Part shown: piece by piece, positions 33,941 through 42,516 of the stretch
Layout of the letters: every line of letters begins with the position of its first letter
Position numbering within the stretch: position 1 is the first letter of the stretch
Assembly (NCBI GenBank): GCA_019750335.1
Contig: JAIEOQ010000006.1
Span: forward strand, 558,001-622,000
Source of the DNA: Candidatus Obscuribacterales bacterium
Lineage (GTDB): Bacteria > Cyanobacteriota > Vampirovibrionia > Obscuribacterales > Obscuribacteraceae
Direction: 5' to 3'
Length of the DNA: 64,000 nucleotides
Position numbers and translations under genes: made by a program
The notes under the pieces: generated by a model
Told to the model about the DNA's origin: nothing
The model's database searches: none
The model's input: the letters and a program-made list of their open reading frames with translations, nothing else

Positions 33941-36900
33941 ATGAATCAACTCGACAAAAAAGATCTTAAGCACAGAGAGGCACCATTCATGTCAAGTCAG
34001 CGTAGAAAAACAACAATCGGCATTCTGCTGGCGCTCATATCTTTCGGCTGTGTTCAGGCTGCAGGCGCCGAAGGCAGTTCGGCTGGAAATGCCGCCGCAC
34101 CGAACGGAGCGGTCAATGACAGCTTGCCGATCAACGGTCCTGGCGATGTGCGGATGTATCGTTATTTCAGTCGCTTTCCGGCAGCTGCCGTTTTCGGTCC
34201 GGCTTGCAAAGAAAATCCGCGCGGTCATGATGTGATCGAGAACCGTGAGAGCAAAGGACCGGGCACGGTCATGCATCATAAATCAGGACCGGTTTATGTT
34301 TGGCCTGTATCGATTCCGACTGCCACTTCAGCTGTTCCGACTTTACGGGACACGGCAATTCAAGAACACTTACTAAAAACTTACGGCTATCCACTTTCGG
34401 ACACTCAATTTCAAATGATCCATCGCTGGAATCAACAAATTATGTTGGAGCAGATGTTTGATCCGGAAAAAATCATGTGGATGGGTGCCACCATGGGTTC
34501 GACTCAGTTGCAAGATAGTGCTAATGCTTGCGCAAACATGGTGAGAAATCAGAGCGCTAGCTCAATTGATTTCGTCGGTTGTTCGATTTACAACTTTACC
34601 GTTGACGATAACAATAAATGGAATAAAATCCGCAACCAACTTTTCTTACCGATGGCAGTTTTATTACTTTTGCCAGGGGCTGTTTTGGCTCAGTTGCGTG
34701 TGATCGTTTCTGCCGGTATGCCAATTGGCGGCGGAGATATCAGTCCTTTTGAAGGGATTACTCGTTCAATCGTGGCAATCTTTTTGATCCCGGCCACTTA
34801 TCTTGTGATCAATTACGGGATTGATGTGAATAATTCAATTACATACACCATTGCTAGCGAGTATCAACGCATATTTGGTAGCAACATGTACAAAGATGCT
34901 TTATGTACTGTCGTGCGCGCTTTTCCTGTGCGTCAATCTCACGAAAATAATAACGGCTTTTATAAAAAAGCCGAGAAATGGCAGCCGAAAAAATCACCGC
35001 AAGATGGCACTCCGGCTACGACTCTTGAAGGGCACGAGCTGGCTAATAAATATGAAGATCCTTGCGCCGGAAAATTTGAAAGCCCGCCGGAACGCGCTGA
35101 TGAAATGGCGCCTTTTGCCAATGTCGGACAGCACTTCATTAGTAATGCTAGTAATGCCGCGCTTTCTACTGCTTGGAATATACTTTGCGCTTTCCAATTA
35201 GTATTCTTTTGCTATTTATGGATGGTCGGTCCTGTGGTTGCCGCGCTTTGGGTCTATCCTTCGCAGCAGTTGCGCGGAGCACTGCCGAGCTGGGTGGAAG
35301 GAGTAATCACGCTCTCTTTCTGGGGTTTCTTCTGGAATGTAGTCGTGCTTCTTTTCGCTTGCTTCAAAGGTGTGGACGACACCGGAACGATCATCACTTC
35401 CGCTTTAATGTTTTTGGCAACAGCTGCCGTTAAATACGCTTTCGATTTTGCCGGATTAATCAAAGAAGCCGGTTCGGCCGCAGCCGGACATGCCATGGGT
35501 GCCGCTCAACAGATGGCTCAGGGAGCCGGTCCTGGTGGGAAGTCTCATGGTGGAGCTTCTCATGGTGGCGGTAGCAGCCGTTCGGGCCATGGTGGCAGCA
35601 GTCACGATGGTGGTGCAGTCACTCCGCCTTCGGTTAATGCGGCTGACGGTGTTTCTATCGCCGGGGGCGGTAGCGATTCGAGCAGCGTCGGCTCACTTGC
35701 CGGCAGCGGCGGGCTGGTCATAAGCGGCACTAATACGCCGCTTGCCGGTGGCAGCGGTAACTACTCCGGAAGTGGTGGCGGCGCCAGTGGTGCCGGTAGC
35801 AGTGGAGATCAGGGTAAGCTTGGAGTTGATAATAGTTCGACTCTAGCTCCGCCTTTGACCGACACGACAGCTGGCGATAAAGGCGCTGGGATCAATTTGG
35901 TTTCAAACGATAACAGTACGACCAGTTTGAATTTGCCTCCGGTTTATGCGGCAGAGCAAACTTTTAGCAGCACAAACATGAATAATATGTATGCTGCTGA
36001 CAGTGCAAATAGTTCTCTTACTAATCAAAATACCGCACTAACTCAATTGAATGCAGATAGCTTGTCGACGACTTACAACATGAACGGCATTTCGCAGCAT
36101 CAGCCGGTGCAAGCCGGACAAAGTCTTGCTGTAGCCGCTGCCGGGATCAGTCATAGCGAACGCTTGAATCAGATTTATAATCAGGCAAGCAAAGATGTCG
36201 CTTTGACAAACTTAAATGCTGCTCCTGGTGATGCACAGCTCGGACAAAGAAACGCTTTGCTTAATACATTACAAGACGAGTTGTACAACGGTGATCCGAA
36301 TCAATTGTCAGCTCAAGGCGCTGCTGCCATTAACAGTTTAGCTGCAGATGACGGCTTGAACGGTATGGCAGCAGCAGCGGGCACTGTTGGTTTCAACGGT
36401 ACTCAGTCTTTGAACACAGTGCTGCAAAGTGTGAGCGGTCCGAACGGTGCCAGTGCCGGTGCTATTCAAAACGCCCAACAATTTGCTCAAGTAACCCAGC
36501 AGTTTAGCGGCGATGCTAAAGCTGGTTTGATTGCGCCGGATAAATTGTCTCAGTACCAAGAGCAAATGTCGCAATATGCGCAAAATGCACAGCAATTGAT
36601 CCAGCAAGGACCGGCTGCCGGACCTTTGCAAGATGCTACATATGCTAAAGCAGCTTTGGCCAATGCCGGCGAACAGCTGCAAGCGTATACATTGCAAAAT
36701 GCTCCGTCCCAGCAATATTACATGGCGCCGCCGGCGACTCCGGCCCTGATCCAGGACCCGACGCAATCTTCATATGCGCCGATTAACAGTACGCCGCAAG
36801 CTGTGCCGGATACAATTTATGCTGTTCCGGCAGCGCCAACTTATAGCGGACCGGCAGCATATAACGATGCCGGTTATGCTCCGGGCAGCTTTGCGCCAAC

Positions 36901-37510
36901 TCAGCCGACACAGCCAACTCAGCCGACGCAAGCGCAAACCCAGTATCAAGCACAAAGTTTGCCGACAGCTGAATACAGCCAATCGCAATCTGGCTATGCT
37001 GCCGCTCCCCAACAGTATCAAGTCAGCCCGCTTGCAGGCGATCCGCAGGCTGGCTATGCTGCAGCACAACCGAGCTATGAGGGGGTTCAGCGGTCTGATA
37101 ATGCAATGCCGATGAATCAATATTCACAGCCTCATTATCAACAACAGCAACCTCAAGTTGCTTATGTATTGAATGGGGAGCAGCAACAAACTCATCATCA
37201 GGCAAACAATTTCCATGAGCAACAGGCGTCGTTGCCTTCTGGGCAACCAAGCCAGCCTGGTGCTTATACGGGCTCGGCACCAATGCCGCCGATACTGCCT
37301 TACAACAAAAATCGTTCGGCAGCTCCGTCGGCACAGCCGGTAAAACCGATGCCTGCTCCGCCGGTTCAAAGAATGGGCCCTTATCCGACTCCTGGTCCGA
37401 CCATCCAACAAAGAGTGGCGGATGCCATGAGATTCGTTAAAAAGCCGACTGGAAAAAATCAAGGCAAACATCATCCGGAAGATCCACCACCGCCTTCATC
37501 CAGTACTTAA
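33941..37510 (+). CDS. VirB6/TrbL-like polytopic membrane protein, copy 2, with ~675-residue low-complexity tail
   Basis: 1189 residues from ATG 33941, 4 bases after the previous stop; ATG 33989 (MSSQRRK, AGAGG upstream) is an equally good start and gives a more normal signal peptide (TIGILLALISFGCVQAAGA). The core matches the previous gene, with membrane segments near 234-254, 272-300, 409-440, 452-476 and 482-508. The tail from about 515 on is Gly/Ser/His-rich (515-640), then Ala/Asn/Gln-rich (to about 920), then Gln/Pro/Tyr/Ala-rich with a P-T-Q repeat (near 987-998). The tail has no membrane segment and must be wholly on one side of the membrane. Its role is unknown. Confidence 0.65.
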   Translation: MNQLDKKDLKHREAPFMSSQRRKTTIGILLALISFGCVQAAGAEGSSAGNAAAPNGAVNDSLPINGPGDVRMYRYFSRFPAAAVFGPACKENPRGHDVIENRESKGPGTVMHHKSGPVYVWPVSIPTATSAVPTLRDTAIQEHLLKTYGYPLSDTQFQMIHRWNQQIMLEQMFDPEKIMWMGATMGSTQLQDSANACANMVRNQSASSIDFVGCSIYNFTVDDNNKWNKIRNQLFLPMAVLLLLPGAVLAQLRVIVSAGMPIGGGDISPFEGITRSIVAIFLIPATYLVINYGIDVNNSITYTIASEYQRIFGSNMYKDALCTVVRAFPVRQSHENNNGFYKKAEKWQPKKSPQDGTPATTLEGHELANKYEDPCAGKFESPPERADEMAPFANVGQHFISNASNAALSTAWNILCAFQLVFFCYLWMVGPVVAALWVYPSQQLRGALPSWVEGVITLSFWGFFWNVVVLLFACFKGVDDTGTIITSALMFLATAAVKYAFDFAGLIKEAGSAAAGHAMGAAQQMAQGAGPGGKSHGGASHGGGSSRSGHGGSSHDGGAVTPPSVNAADGVSIAGGGSDSSSVGSLAGSGGLVISGTNTPLAGGSGNYSGSGGGASGAGSSGDQGKLGVDNSSTLAPPLTDTTAGDKGAGINLVSNDNSTTSLNLPPVYAAEQTFSSTNMNNMYAADSANSSLTNQNTALTQLNADSLSTTYNMNGISQHQPVQAGQSLAVAAAGISHSERLNQIYNQASKDVALTNLNAAPGDAQLGQRNALLNTLQDELYNGDPNQLSAQGAAAINSLAADDGLNGMAAAAGTVGFNGTQSLNTVLQSVSGPNGASAGAIQNAQQFAQVTQQFSGDAKAGLIAPDKLSQYQEQMSQYAQNAQQLIQQGPAAGPLQDATYAKAALANAGEQLQAYTLQNAPSQQYYMAPPATPALIQDPTQSSYAPINSTPQAVPDTIYAVPAAPTYSGPAAYNDAGYAPGSFAPTQPTQPTQPTQAQTQYQAQSLPTAEYSQSQSGYAAAPQQYQVSPLAGDPQAGYAAAQPSYEGVQRSDNAMPMNQYSQPHYQQQQPQVAYVLNGEQQQTHHQANNFHEQQASLPSGQPSQPGAYTGSAPMPPILPYNKNRSAAPSAQPVKPMPAPPVQRMGPYPTPGPTIQQRVADAMRFVKKPTGKNQGKHHPEDPPPPSSST

Positions 37511-37606
37511 TGGACATTTTTAGGGTTTTCAGCGTATTGCAATTTGAACAAAGCTGTAAAATACTTAATACACAGCATTTGTGGCAAAGGCTGAGGATTG
37601 CCTGTT

Positions 37607-37990
37607 ATGTCTATTGTCCATAAAGTGATCGTTCTGAACACGCCCTTAAAAATCCGCGGGTACACGGTACCGCAGTGGATTTTATTGGCTGTGTCGGTTG
37701 GCTTGGCCTTCTTTATCGGAGCAAAAGTGCCGCCGGACTGGAAAATCGGCAATCTGCCCTTGGGCTTATTTGTCGGTTTAGCCATATTCTCGGTGGCGAT
37801 TGTATTCATTTTTGCTGCTGAAACTAAGCCTATGGCTTGGTGGCGCAATTTTTTTCTTTACCGCATATTCAACACGATGCCGAAAGCTTACTACCCCCAT
37901 ATTGAAGAACAAACGCAACTTTATCCCGATCCGGATTTAGTTGATGCTCCAAAACGGGAAGAAGGTGGTTATATAGAGCTTGGTTCTTAG
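37607..37990 (+). CDS. VirB3/TraL/PrgI-like small membrane protein
   Basis: 127 residues from ATG 37607 (MSIVHKVIVLNTPLKIRGYT), with GAGG 10 bases upstream; an in-frame TTG at 37598 is too close to that site. Two adjacent membrane helices (about 25-42 and 49-70) follow a short basic N-terminus containing TPLKIRG, the pattern of VirB3-type proteins. The C-terminal 50 residues are soluble and acidic. It lies directly before the VirB4-like ATPase gene, the usual virB3-virB4 order, which is the main support. Confidence 0.65.
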   Translation: MSIVHKVIVLNTPLKIRGYTVPQWILLAVSVGLAFFIGAKVPPDWKIGNLPLGLFVGLAIFSVAIVFIFAAETKPMAWWRNFFLYRIFNTMPKAYYPHIEEQTQLYPDPDLVDAPKREEGGYIELGS

Positions 37991-38016
37991 GCTCTGGACT
38001 TGCCAATGGGGGCAGA

Positions 38017-40689
38017 ATGACAGGATTCAGTTCATCTTCGAATCGGCGCCAGAGCACAAAAAAAAGCTCGGGCAGCGAGCCGGGGCTTTTAAACGGACTG
38101 GTTTCCGGTTTGCCAAGTATGGTTCGCGAGTTATTGCCTTTTGGTAGTAATTTGTCAGGTGACGGTGAAGAGGGCGGACCGCCTAAAGACCGACGGGGCA
38201 CTGCCAGTTGGCAGGATGTTTCGTTTATTCATTCCGTTCCCGGAGAAGACGGGGATGAAGGACTGTTAGTTTTAGCCGACGGCACTTTGCGCAAAATTAT
38301 TGCGTGCAAAGGGATTAACGCTCTTTTGTTCGATGAGGATGAGCGCGAACGTTTATCGCGAGAGTTTGCCTCTTTAGCTAACTCGATTGATTCGGATATT
38401 CAAATTATTGTTACTTCGCGCAACCTTTCGGTAGACGAATATTTGTCGCGCTATCAAAAAGAGATTAAAACGGACAATGAATATTTGCGTTGGTACGCCG
38501 ATTATACGGACAAATGGTTTCGTCGGGTTCAAGATGTCACATTCGTGCCGCAAAGAGATTTTTATGTAGTAGTCAGCTTTCAACCTGATGACTGCCGCAA
38601 TCAAACTAAGCCTTGGAGTGGCAGGCGCTCGGTCTCCAAGCATGAAGAATATTTAGATGACTTGAATCGTTATGCCAAGACTGTTTTTGAGCAGCTGAGA
38701 CATTCCAATTTGCGCCCGTCGGTGCTTAATCGACGAGAGATGCGCAGTCTTATTTATACTCATCTGAATCCGACTTTGTCCGAAAGCGAGCCGGAAGCGC
38801 CACCAAGCCGTCCCGGTGTTTCGGAAGCTTCAGTGCTTGCTGGTTCGGGCCTGAAAGTAACAGACGATTATTTGTGGCTTGACGGTAAATATGTCGGCAC
38901 CCACTACATGCAACAAGTTCCTCACGAAACTTGGATGGGTTGGTTGGTTGAGCTTCTTGCTCTTAGTGTCGAATACACCGTGTCTTTTTATATACATTGC
39001 TGTGATCAGGATCAAGTACGTAAAAAACTAAAAAGCCAATACACTTTAGGCGTAGTGGCAAGCACTCAGTTAGCAACGCCGGACCTTGAAGGTTTGGAGT
39101 CGACGCGCACTGCGCAACAAGCGATTCAAGAATTTTTGCGTAGCTCGAATAAAGCCTTTGATATCAGTTTTTATATCAAAACTCATGCTGATACTCTTGA
39201 GCGCTTGCATAGCAATATGGATGAGATCCGGCGTGTTTTTAAAAACAAAGGGGCGATTATGGATCGAGCGCAGCTGTTGCAGCTCGATGCTTGGCAGTCC
39301 ACATTGCCGGTGGGAGTCGATAAGCTGGCGCGAGTTCATCGTGTGATGTCGCCTGTGGTAGGCAGTTTTTGGCCTTTCTTTACAGCCAGTTGCGGTACAC
39401 CGGATGGCGTGCCTTTCGGCTTTGCCATTGCTTCTCGAGAACCGGTGCTGCTTAATCCGTTCTTTCGCGGAGCCGGTAAAGACGCTAACAATATGTTCGT
39501 AGTCGGAACGACCGGAGCCGGTAAATCATTTGCTGTTTCAATGCTAATCTTGCGGCTTCTGCCTTTAGGTGTACGTTTTGTTCTTATCGATAAAACAGTT
39601 GATAAATTTGGTGCTTATCGCTTTATCACTGAACTGCTTGGTCCGGAATTTTGCGCTTATATAGATCTTGGTCCGAATTCAGGTTATGTGTTGAATCCCT
39701 TCGACATCGGTCCTGATGATGGAAAACCAGGTGAGCCGTCTGCCGACAAAATAAGCACTCTGCTTTCACTTTTGGACTTGATGCTGTCGCCGGAAGGTCG
39801 AGAAGAGCTGAACGTAGAAGACAAAGCTCTTTTGGAAGGGCTGATTAAGCTGGCCTACATGGATGCTGCTTTCCGCGGTACTGTCCCGATTATGTCGGAT
39901 CTGGCACGGGTTACGGCTCAAGCGGCTGCTGACGAGACAGACCCCGGACAAAGAGAGCGCTTACAACAGTTCGCCCGCGGGCTGTCGCTCTTTACGCGAG
40001 CCGGTGCTTTCGGTGGCTTGGTCGATGGCTTGACCAATGTCGATACCGAAAAACTATTCATCGTATTTGATACCAGAGAAGTCAACGACCCACGTTTGGA
40101 ACGGATGGCCTCTTTCATATTGGCTGAATTTATTCGGCGCAAAGCGGCAGAAGCTAAAAAGCGCGATCTACGCTTTGCCGCGATCATCGACGAAGCGGCT
40201 ACGCTTATGCGTTTCAAAGCCGGGGCGCGCCTCTTGGACGATCTTTCCAGACGTGCTCGTCACTACGGTATGATGCTGGTCACAATTACACAGCAGCTGA
40301 AAGACTTTTACCGTCAAGCGGACCTGGCTGATTCGGTAGTAAAAAACTCGCACATGAAAATCTTGCTCAGGCAGGATCCCAGCGATTTGCGTCTTTTGAA
40401 AGAAACCTTGCGTCTTACTGAAGCGGAAGAGCAAGCGATTGCTAACTTCGCTCAAGATCAAGAAAAGCGTAAAGACAGCCAGTGCTTGCTGATTGTCGGT
40501 GGCATTCACGGCACCATTCGTTTAGTTCCTAGCCCGATGGATTATTGGATCTGTACTTCAGAGCCGATTAATGACATACCGAAACGGCGACGCATGACCG
40601 AAGAAGTAAAAGAAAAGAATCCAAATATCAATTATACGGATGCTTGTCGGCAGTCGGTGTTTTATCTTGGTTTGCAGCAAGAGTCTTAG
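38017..40689 (+). CDS. VirB4/TraC-type secretion ATPase
   Basis: 890 residues, a typical size for VirB4/TraC/TraE ATPases that power type IV secretion and pilus assembly at the inner membrane. Walker A GTTGAGKS is at about 497-504 and Walker B AAIIDEAAT has its Asp-Glu at about 725-726. VSMLILRLLPLGVRFVLIDK follows the P-loop, and a TQQLKDFYRQ segment matches the sensor-like Gln motif of VirB4. The N-terminal ~60 residues are Ser/Gly/Arg-rich. A GGGGGC site precedes the ATG. It is the most secure member of the cluster and defines it as type IV secretion-related. Confidence 0.88.
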   Translation: MTGFSSSSNRRQSTKKSSGSEPGLLNGLVSGLPSMVRELLPFGSNLSGDGEEGGPPKDRRGTASWQDVSFIHSVPGEDGDEGLLVLADGTLRKIIACKGINALLFDEDERERLSREFASLANSIDSDIQIIVTSRNLSVDEYLSRYQKEIKTDNEYLRWYADYTDKWFRRVQDVTFVPQRDFYVVVSFQPDDCRNQTKPWSGRRSVSKHEEYLDDLNRYAKTVFEQLRHSNLRPSVLNRREMRSLIYTHLNPTLSESEPEAPPSRPGVSEASVLAGSGLKVTDDYLWLDGKYVGTHYMQQVPHETWMGWLVELLALSVEYTVSFYIHCCDQDQVRKKLKSQYTLGVVASTQLATPDLEGLESTRTAQQAIQEFLRSSNKAFDISFYIKTHADTLERLHSNMDEIRRVFKNKGAIMDRAQLLQLDAWQSTLPVGVDKLARVHRVMSPVVGSFWPFFTASCGTPDGVPFGFAIASREPVLLNPFFRGAGKDANNMFVVGTTGAGKSFAVSMLILRLLPLGVRFVLIDKTVDKFGAYRFITELLGPEFCAYIDLGPNSGYVLNPFDIGPDDGKPGEPSADKISTLLSLLDLMLSPEGREELNVEDKALLEGLIKLAYMDAAFRGTVPIMSDLARVTAQAAADETDPGQRERLQQFARGLSLFTRAGAFGGLVDGLTNVDTEKLFIVFDTREVNDPRLERMASFILAEFIRRKAAEAKKRDLRFAAIIDEAATLMRFKAGARLLDDLSRRARHYGMMLVTITQQLKDFYRQADLADSVVKNSHMKILLRQDPSDLRLLKETLRLTEAEEQAIANFAQDQEKRKDSQCLLIVGGIHGTIRLVPSPMDYWICTSEPINDIPKRRRMTEEVKEKNPNINYTDACRQSVFYLGLQQES

Positions 40690-40692
40690 CCG

Positions 40693-41067
40693 ATGGAAAA
40701 AGTTTTTCAAGGCGGTAAATGGTTCGTCATATTTTGTGCGGTTTTCATCCTGGTTTGGTTTGCCCAACAAACAGTATCAAGTATGCGTTTGGAAGATGAG
40801 GCTAAGGCCATCGGCTGTGGAGTTTTCACCTGGTTTTGGCCGGCTGAAAATTGTCAGTCGGAAGCTGAAATTACCGAAGCTTCGATTATTAGCAAAAATG
40901 ACAATGATGCTGTGATAAAAATCAAAGGCAAGCAAGTTTTGATACGATACAACCCGGCAAGCCAGCTTGACAGAAAGAACGCCCGGCAACAAACTATGGA
41001 TTGCAGCGCTTTATTGACGCTTTACCGTCAAAATAATCGGTGGATTTTAGGACGGTTGGAGCTTTAA
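40693..41067 (+). CDS. Single-pass membrane protein of the secretion-like cluster
   Basis: 124 residues, starting 3 bases after the ATPase stop. One membrane helix at about 10-28 (WFVIFCAVFILVWFAQQTV) is followed by a small external domain with three cysteines (IGCGVFTWFWPAENCQ near 41-56 and MDC near 102), which may form a disulphide. The rest looks like a beta-rich module (DAVIKIKGKQVLIRYNPA). No family is recognised. It holds the place between virB4 and a virB8-like gene, where small bitopic proteins occur in many systems. Confidence 0.65.
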   Translation: MEKVFQGGKWFVIFCAVFILVWFAQQTVSSMRLEDEAKAIGCGVFTWFWPAENCQSEAEITEASIISKNDNDAVIKIKGKQVLIRYNPASQLDRKNARQQTMDCSALLTLYRQNNRWILGRLEL

Positions 41068-41081
41068 AAGGAAGCAATTAA

Positions 41082-41663
41082 ATGTATTGGCGTGTAAGAA
41101 AGATTAGTCCGGAACAGTTGATGAAAAACTACGGTATTTATGCCGTATGCGTCGTCAGTGTGTTTTTCAATTTGATCATGATGACTAAGATGGCGCCTTC
41201 CAAAGCTTTGAACCAAGAACAAAAGATCAATTTCGACAGTTTTGCCAGACAAGTAACCAGACATATTACCGATGGTTCTTTTTTGACTTACGAAAGTTCA
41301 ATGGTTGCTCTTGAGTTTTCCAAAGACAAATCTGAGCTTGGTCCGGATGTAATTCGTCTTTTGCAACAGCAAGAAGTAATTCAACCCAACATTGAAGCGA
41401 CAAAAGCTGTAGCCAGGCAGCTAAAAGACACCAAAAGCGTTAGTACGATAGCGATCGATGATGTTCATTTGGAAGACCCGAACGGCGAGGGCTTCGTGCC
41501 GGTTGAAGTCTCCGGACGAGTAGTAAAACATTCGGCTGAAGGCGTTCTTGGTCCGGATAATTTTCGTTTTCGTTATCTGATTGGGACGCGTAACGATGAA
41601 CCGGTCGTAGTGCGCATGGAAGATATCAGCGGGCAACCCTTACCGTCCGGTCTTTCGCAATAA
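41082..41663 (+). CDS. VirB8/TraE-like bitopic protein
   Basis: 193 residues: a short cytosolic N-terminus, one membrane helix (about 17-38, YGIYAVCVVSVFFNLIMMTK) and a ~150-residue periplasmic domain. The order F-x-x-F-A, a helical middle and a beta sheet ending (FVPVEVSGRVVKHSAEGVLG, FRFRYLIGTR, VVVRMEDISG) matches the layout of TraE/VirB8 proteins, which form a periplasmic scaffold bound to VirB10. Assignment is by layout and context only. It is the last gene of the cluster. AAGGAAG lies just upstream. Confidence 0.6.
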   Translation: MYWRVRKISPEQLMKNYGIYAVCVVSVFFNLIMMTKMAPSKALNQEQKINFDSFARQVTRHITDGSFLTYESSMVALEFSKDKSELGPDVIRLLQQQEVIQPNIEATKAVARQLKDTKSVSTIAIDDVHLEDPNGEGFVPVEVSGRVVKHSAEGVLGPDNFRFRYLIGTRNDEPVVVRMEDISGQPLPSGLSQ

Positions 41664-41771
41664 TTACCGAGCCGAAAGCAATATAAGAATTTCTTGTATC
41701 GTCCAGGAACAAAGTGTTGTTGCTAAATAAGCATACGTGATGTACGGGCGCTGCATATACTCCAGGTGCGC

Positions 41772-41799
41772 TTGTCAATGTCGTGATTTGGGTTACAAT
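41772..41799 (+). promoter_or_regulatory. Promoter candidate before the interrupted gene
   Basis: TTGTCA (41772-41777; 5 of 6 to the -35 consensus), 16 bases, TACAAT (41794-41799; 5 of 6 to the -10). It lies in the 232-base gap after the secretion-like cluster and about 95 bases before ATG 41896. It suggests the following gene is transcribed separately from the cluster. Confidence 0.5.
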
Positions 41800-41895
41800 T
41801 AACTTGCAGCGTCAAAATGGCGTACACGTCTAATAGTCTTTGCGCTTTATTCACGGTGTTTCAACGTTGGGACAATATAAAAGGGAGACACCATA

Positions 41896-41934
41896 ATGGG
41901 ATTTGGCGGATCGTCAAAAAATGGCGCTTTCTGA
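41896..41934 (+). other. Short in-frame 5' segment ending in TGA ahead of the 41944 ORF
   Basis: ATG 41896 has an ideal ribosome-binding site (AAGGGAG, 8 bases upstream) and reads MGFGGSSKNGAF before TGA at 41932-41934. The frame then continues, in the same phase, LNTLAAKNMMDAAERAKQ and on to 42516. So the natural start of the following gene appears to be here, split by one stop codon. A single base change (CGA to TGA) would explain it; a leader peptide or stop-codon read-through are the alternatives. Confidence 0.55.
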
Positions 41935-41943
41935 CTTAATACA

Positions 41944-42516
41944 TTGGCAGCGAAAAATATGATGGATGCTGCTGAACGTGCTAAGCAGATAACGGCACCG
42001 ATGGAAAAGTATTTGAAGCAACAAGAAGAACTTTACAAGCATCTGTCTTTGATTTCGGCCGGACCCGTCATGCCCTTCGTAAAAAACGGTGTAGCGCTAG
42101 AGTTCGAGCCAGAAGCCGCTTCGGAGCAATTAACAAAAAAAGTTCTACCTGTTAATCCTCAAGTTGAGACTAACAAGTTGCTGCGACAACTAATCGAAAG
42201 CTCGGAGCAGTCGCGTGAAGAAGCAGCTGAAGACAGGTTGCTCTTTCTGCAAGAGTTCCGTCGTCTAGCAAAAGAGAATACATACTTGCATGATCGGGTT
42301 GCTAAGCTTGAGACTGGTGGAGAGCATAAACTTCAACTCCAGCTCCAATTTCAATTACTCACAAAATTGGTGGCAATAGTAAATGCTATGTATCATGATT
42401 TGAATATGGTGGCTAAGTTTGTGCAAGATACGCGTACAGAGCTGGGTGGTCCCATGCTTAGTAATCTCCCAGCCATCGAAGATGATGGCGAGGAAGAGAT
42501 GCCCTCAGAGGACTAG
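41944..42516 (+). CDS. Coiled-coil hypothetical protein, likely the 3' part of an interrupted gene
   Basis: 190 residues if started at TTG 41944, or 185 from ATG 41959; neither start has a good ribosome-binding site. The best site belongs to ATG 41896 in the same frame, upstream of a TGA. The protein is Glu/Leu/Gln-rich and mainly helical, with likely coiled coils at about 80-125 (LLRQLIESSEQSREEAAEDR on) and 125-165, and an acidic end (EDDGEEEMPSED). No family is recognised. The stop shares the palindrome CTAG with the stop of the convergent TacT-like gene. The gene may be a pseudogene. Confidence 0.55.
   Translation: MAAKNMMDAAERAKQITAPMEKYLKQQEELYKHLSLISAGPVMPFVKNGVALEFEPEAASEQLTKKVLPVNPQVETNKLLRQLIESSEQSREEAAEDRLLFLQEFRRLAKENTYLHDRVAKLETGGEHKLQLQLQFQLLTKLVAIVNAMYHDLNMVAKFVQDTRTELGGPMLSNLPAIEDDGEEEMPSED

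Noticed and set aside
36880-36960. Repeat tract that could suggest a CRISPR or satellite
   Set aside because: It is a short coding repeat for Pro-Thr-Gln inside the low-complexity tail; there are no spacers.
36338-37474. Several long minus-strand frames opposite the VirB6-like tail
   Set aside because: They mirror the repetitive Gln/Pro/Ala codons of the plus-strand gene and consist of Arg/Leu/Cys-rich noise.
37598-37606. TTG start of the VirB3-like gene
   Set aside because: GAGG is too close to this codon; ATG 37607 has better spacing and a more typical N-terminus.
28277-41663. Integrated conjugative element
   Set aside because: No relaxase, coupling protein, integrase, tRNA-linked att repeat or shift in base composition was seen. 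The only tRNA (21554) is intact and shows no duplicated 3' end that I could find.
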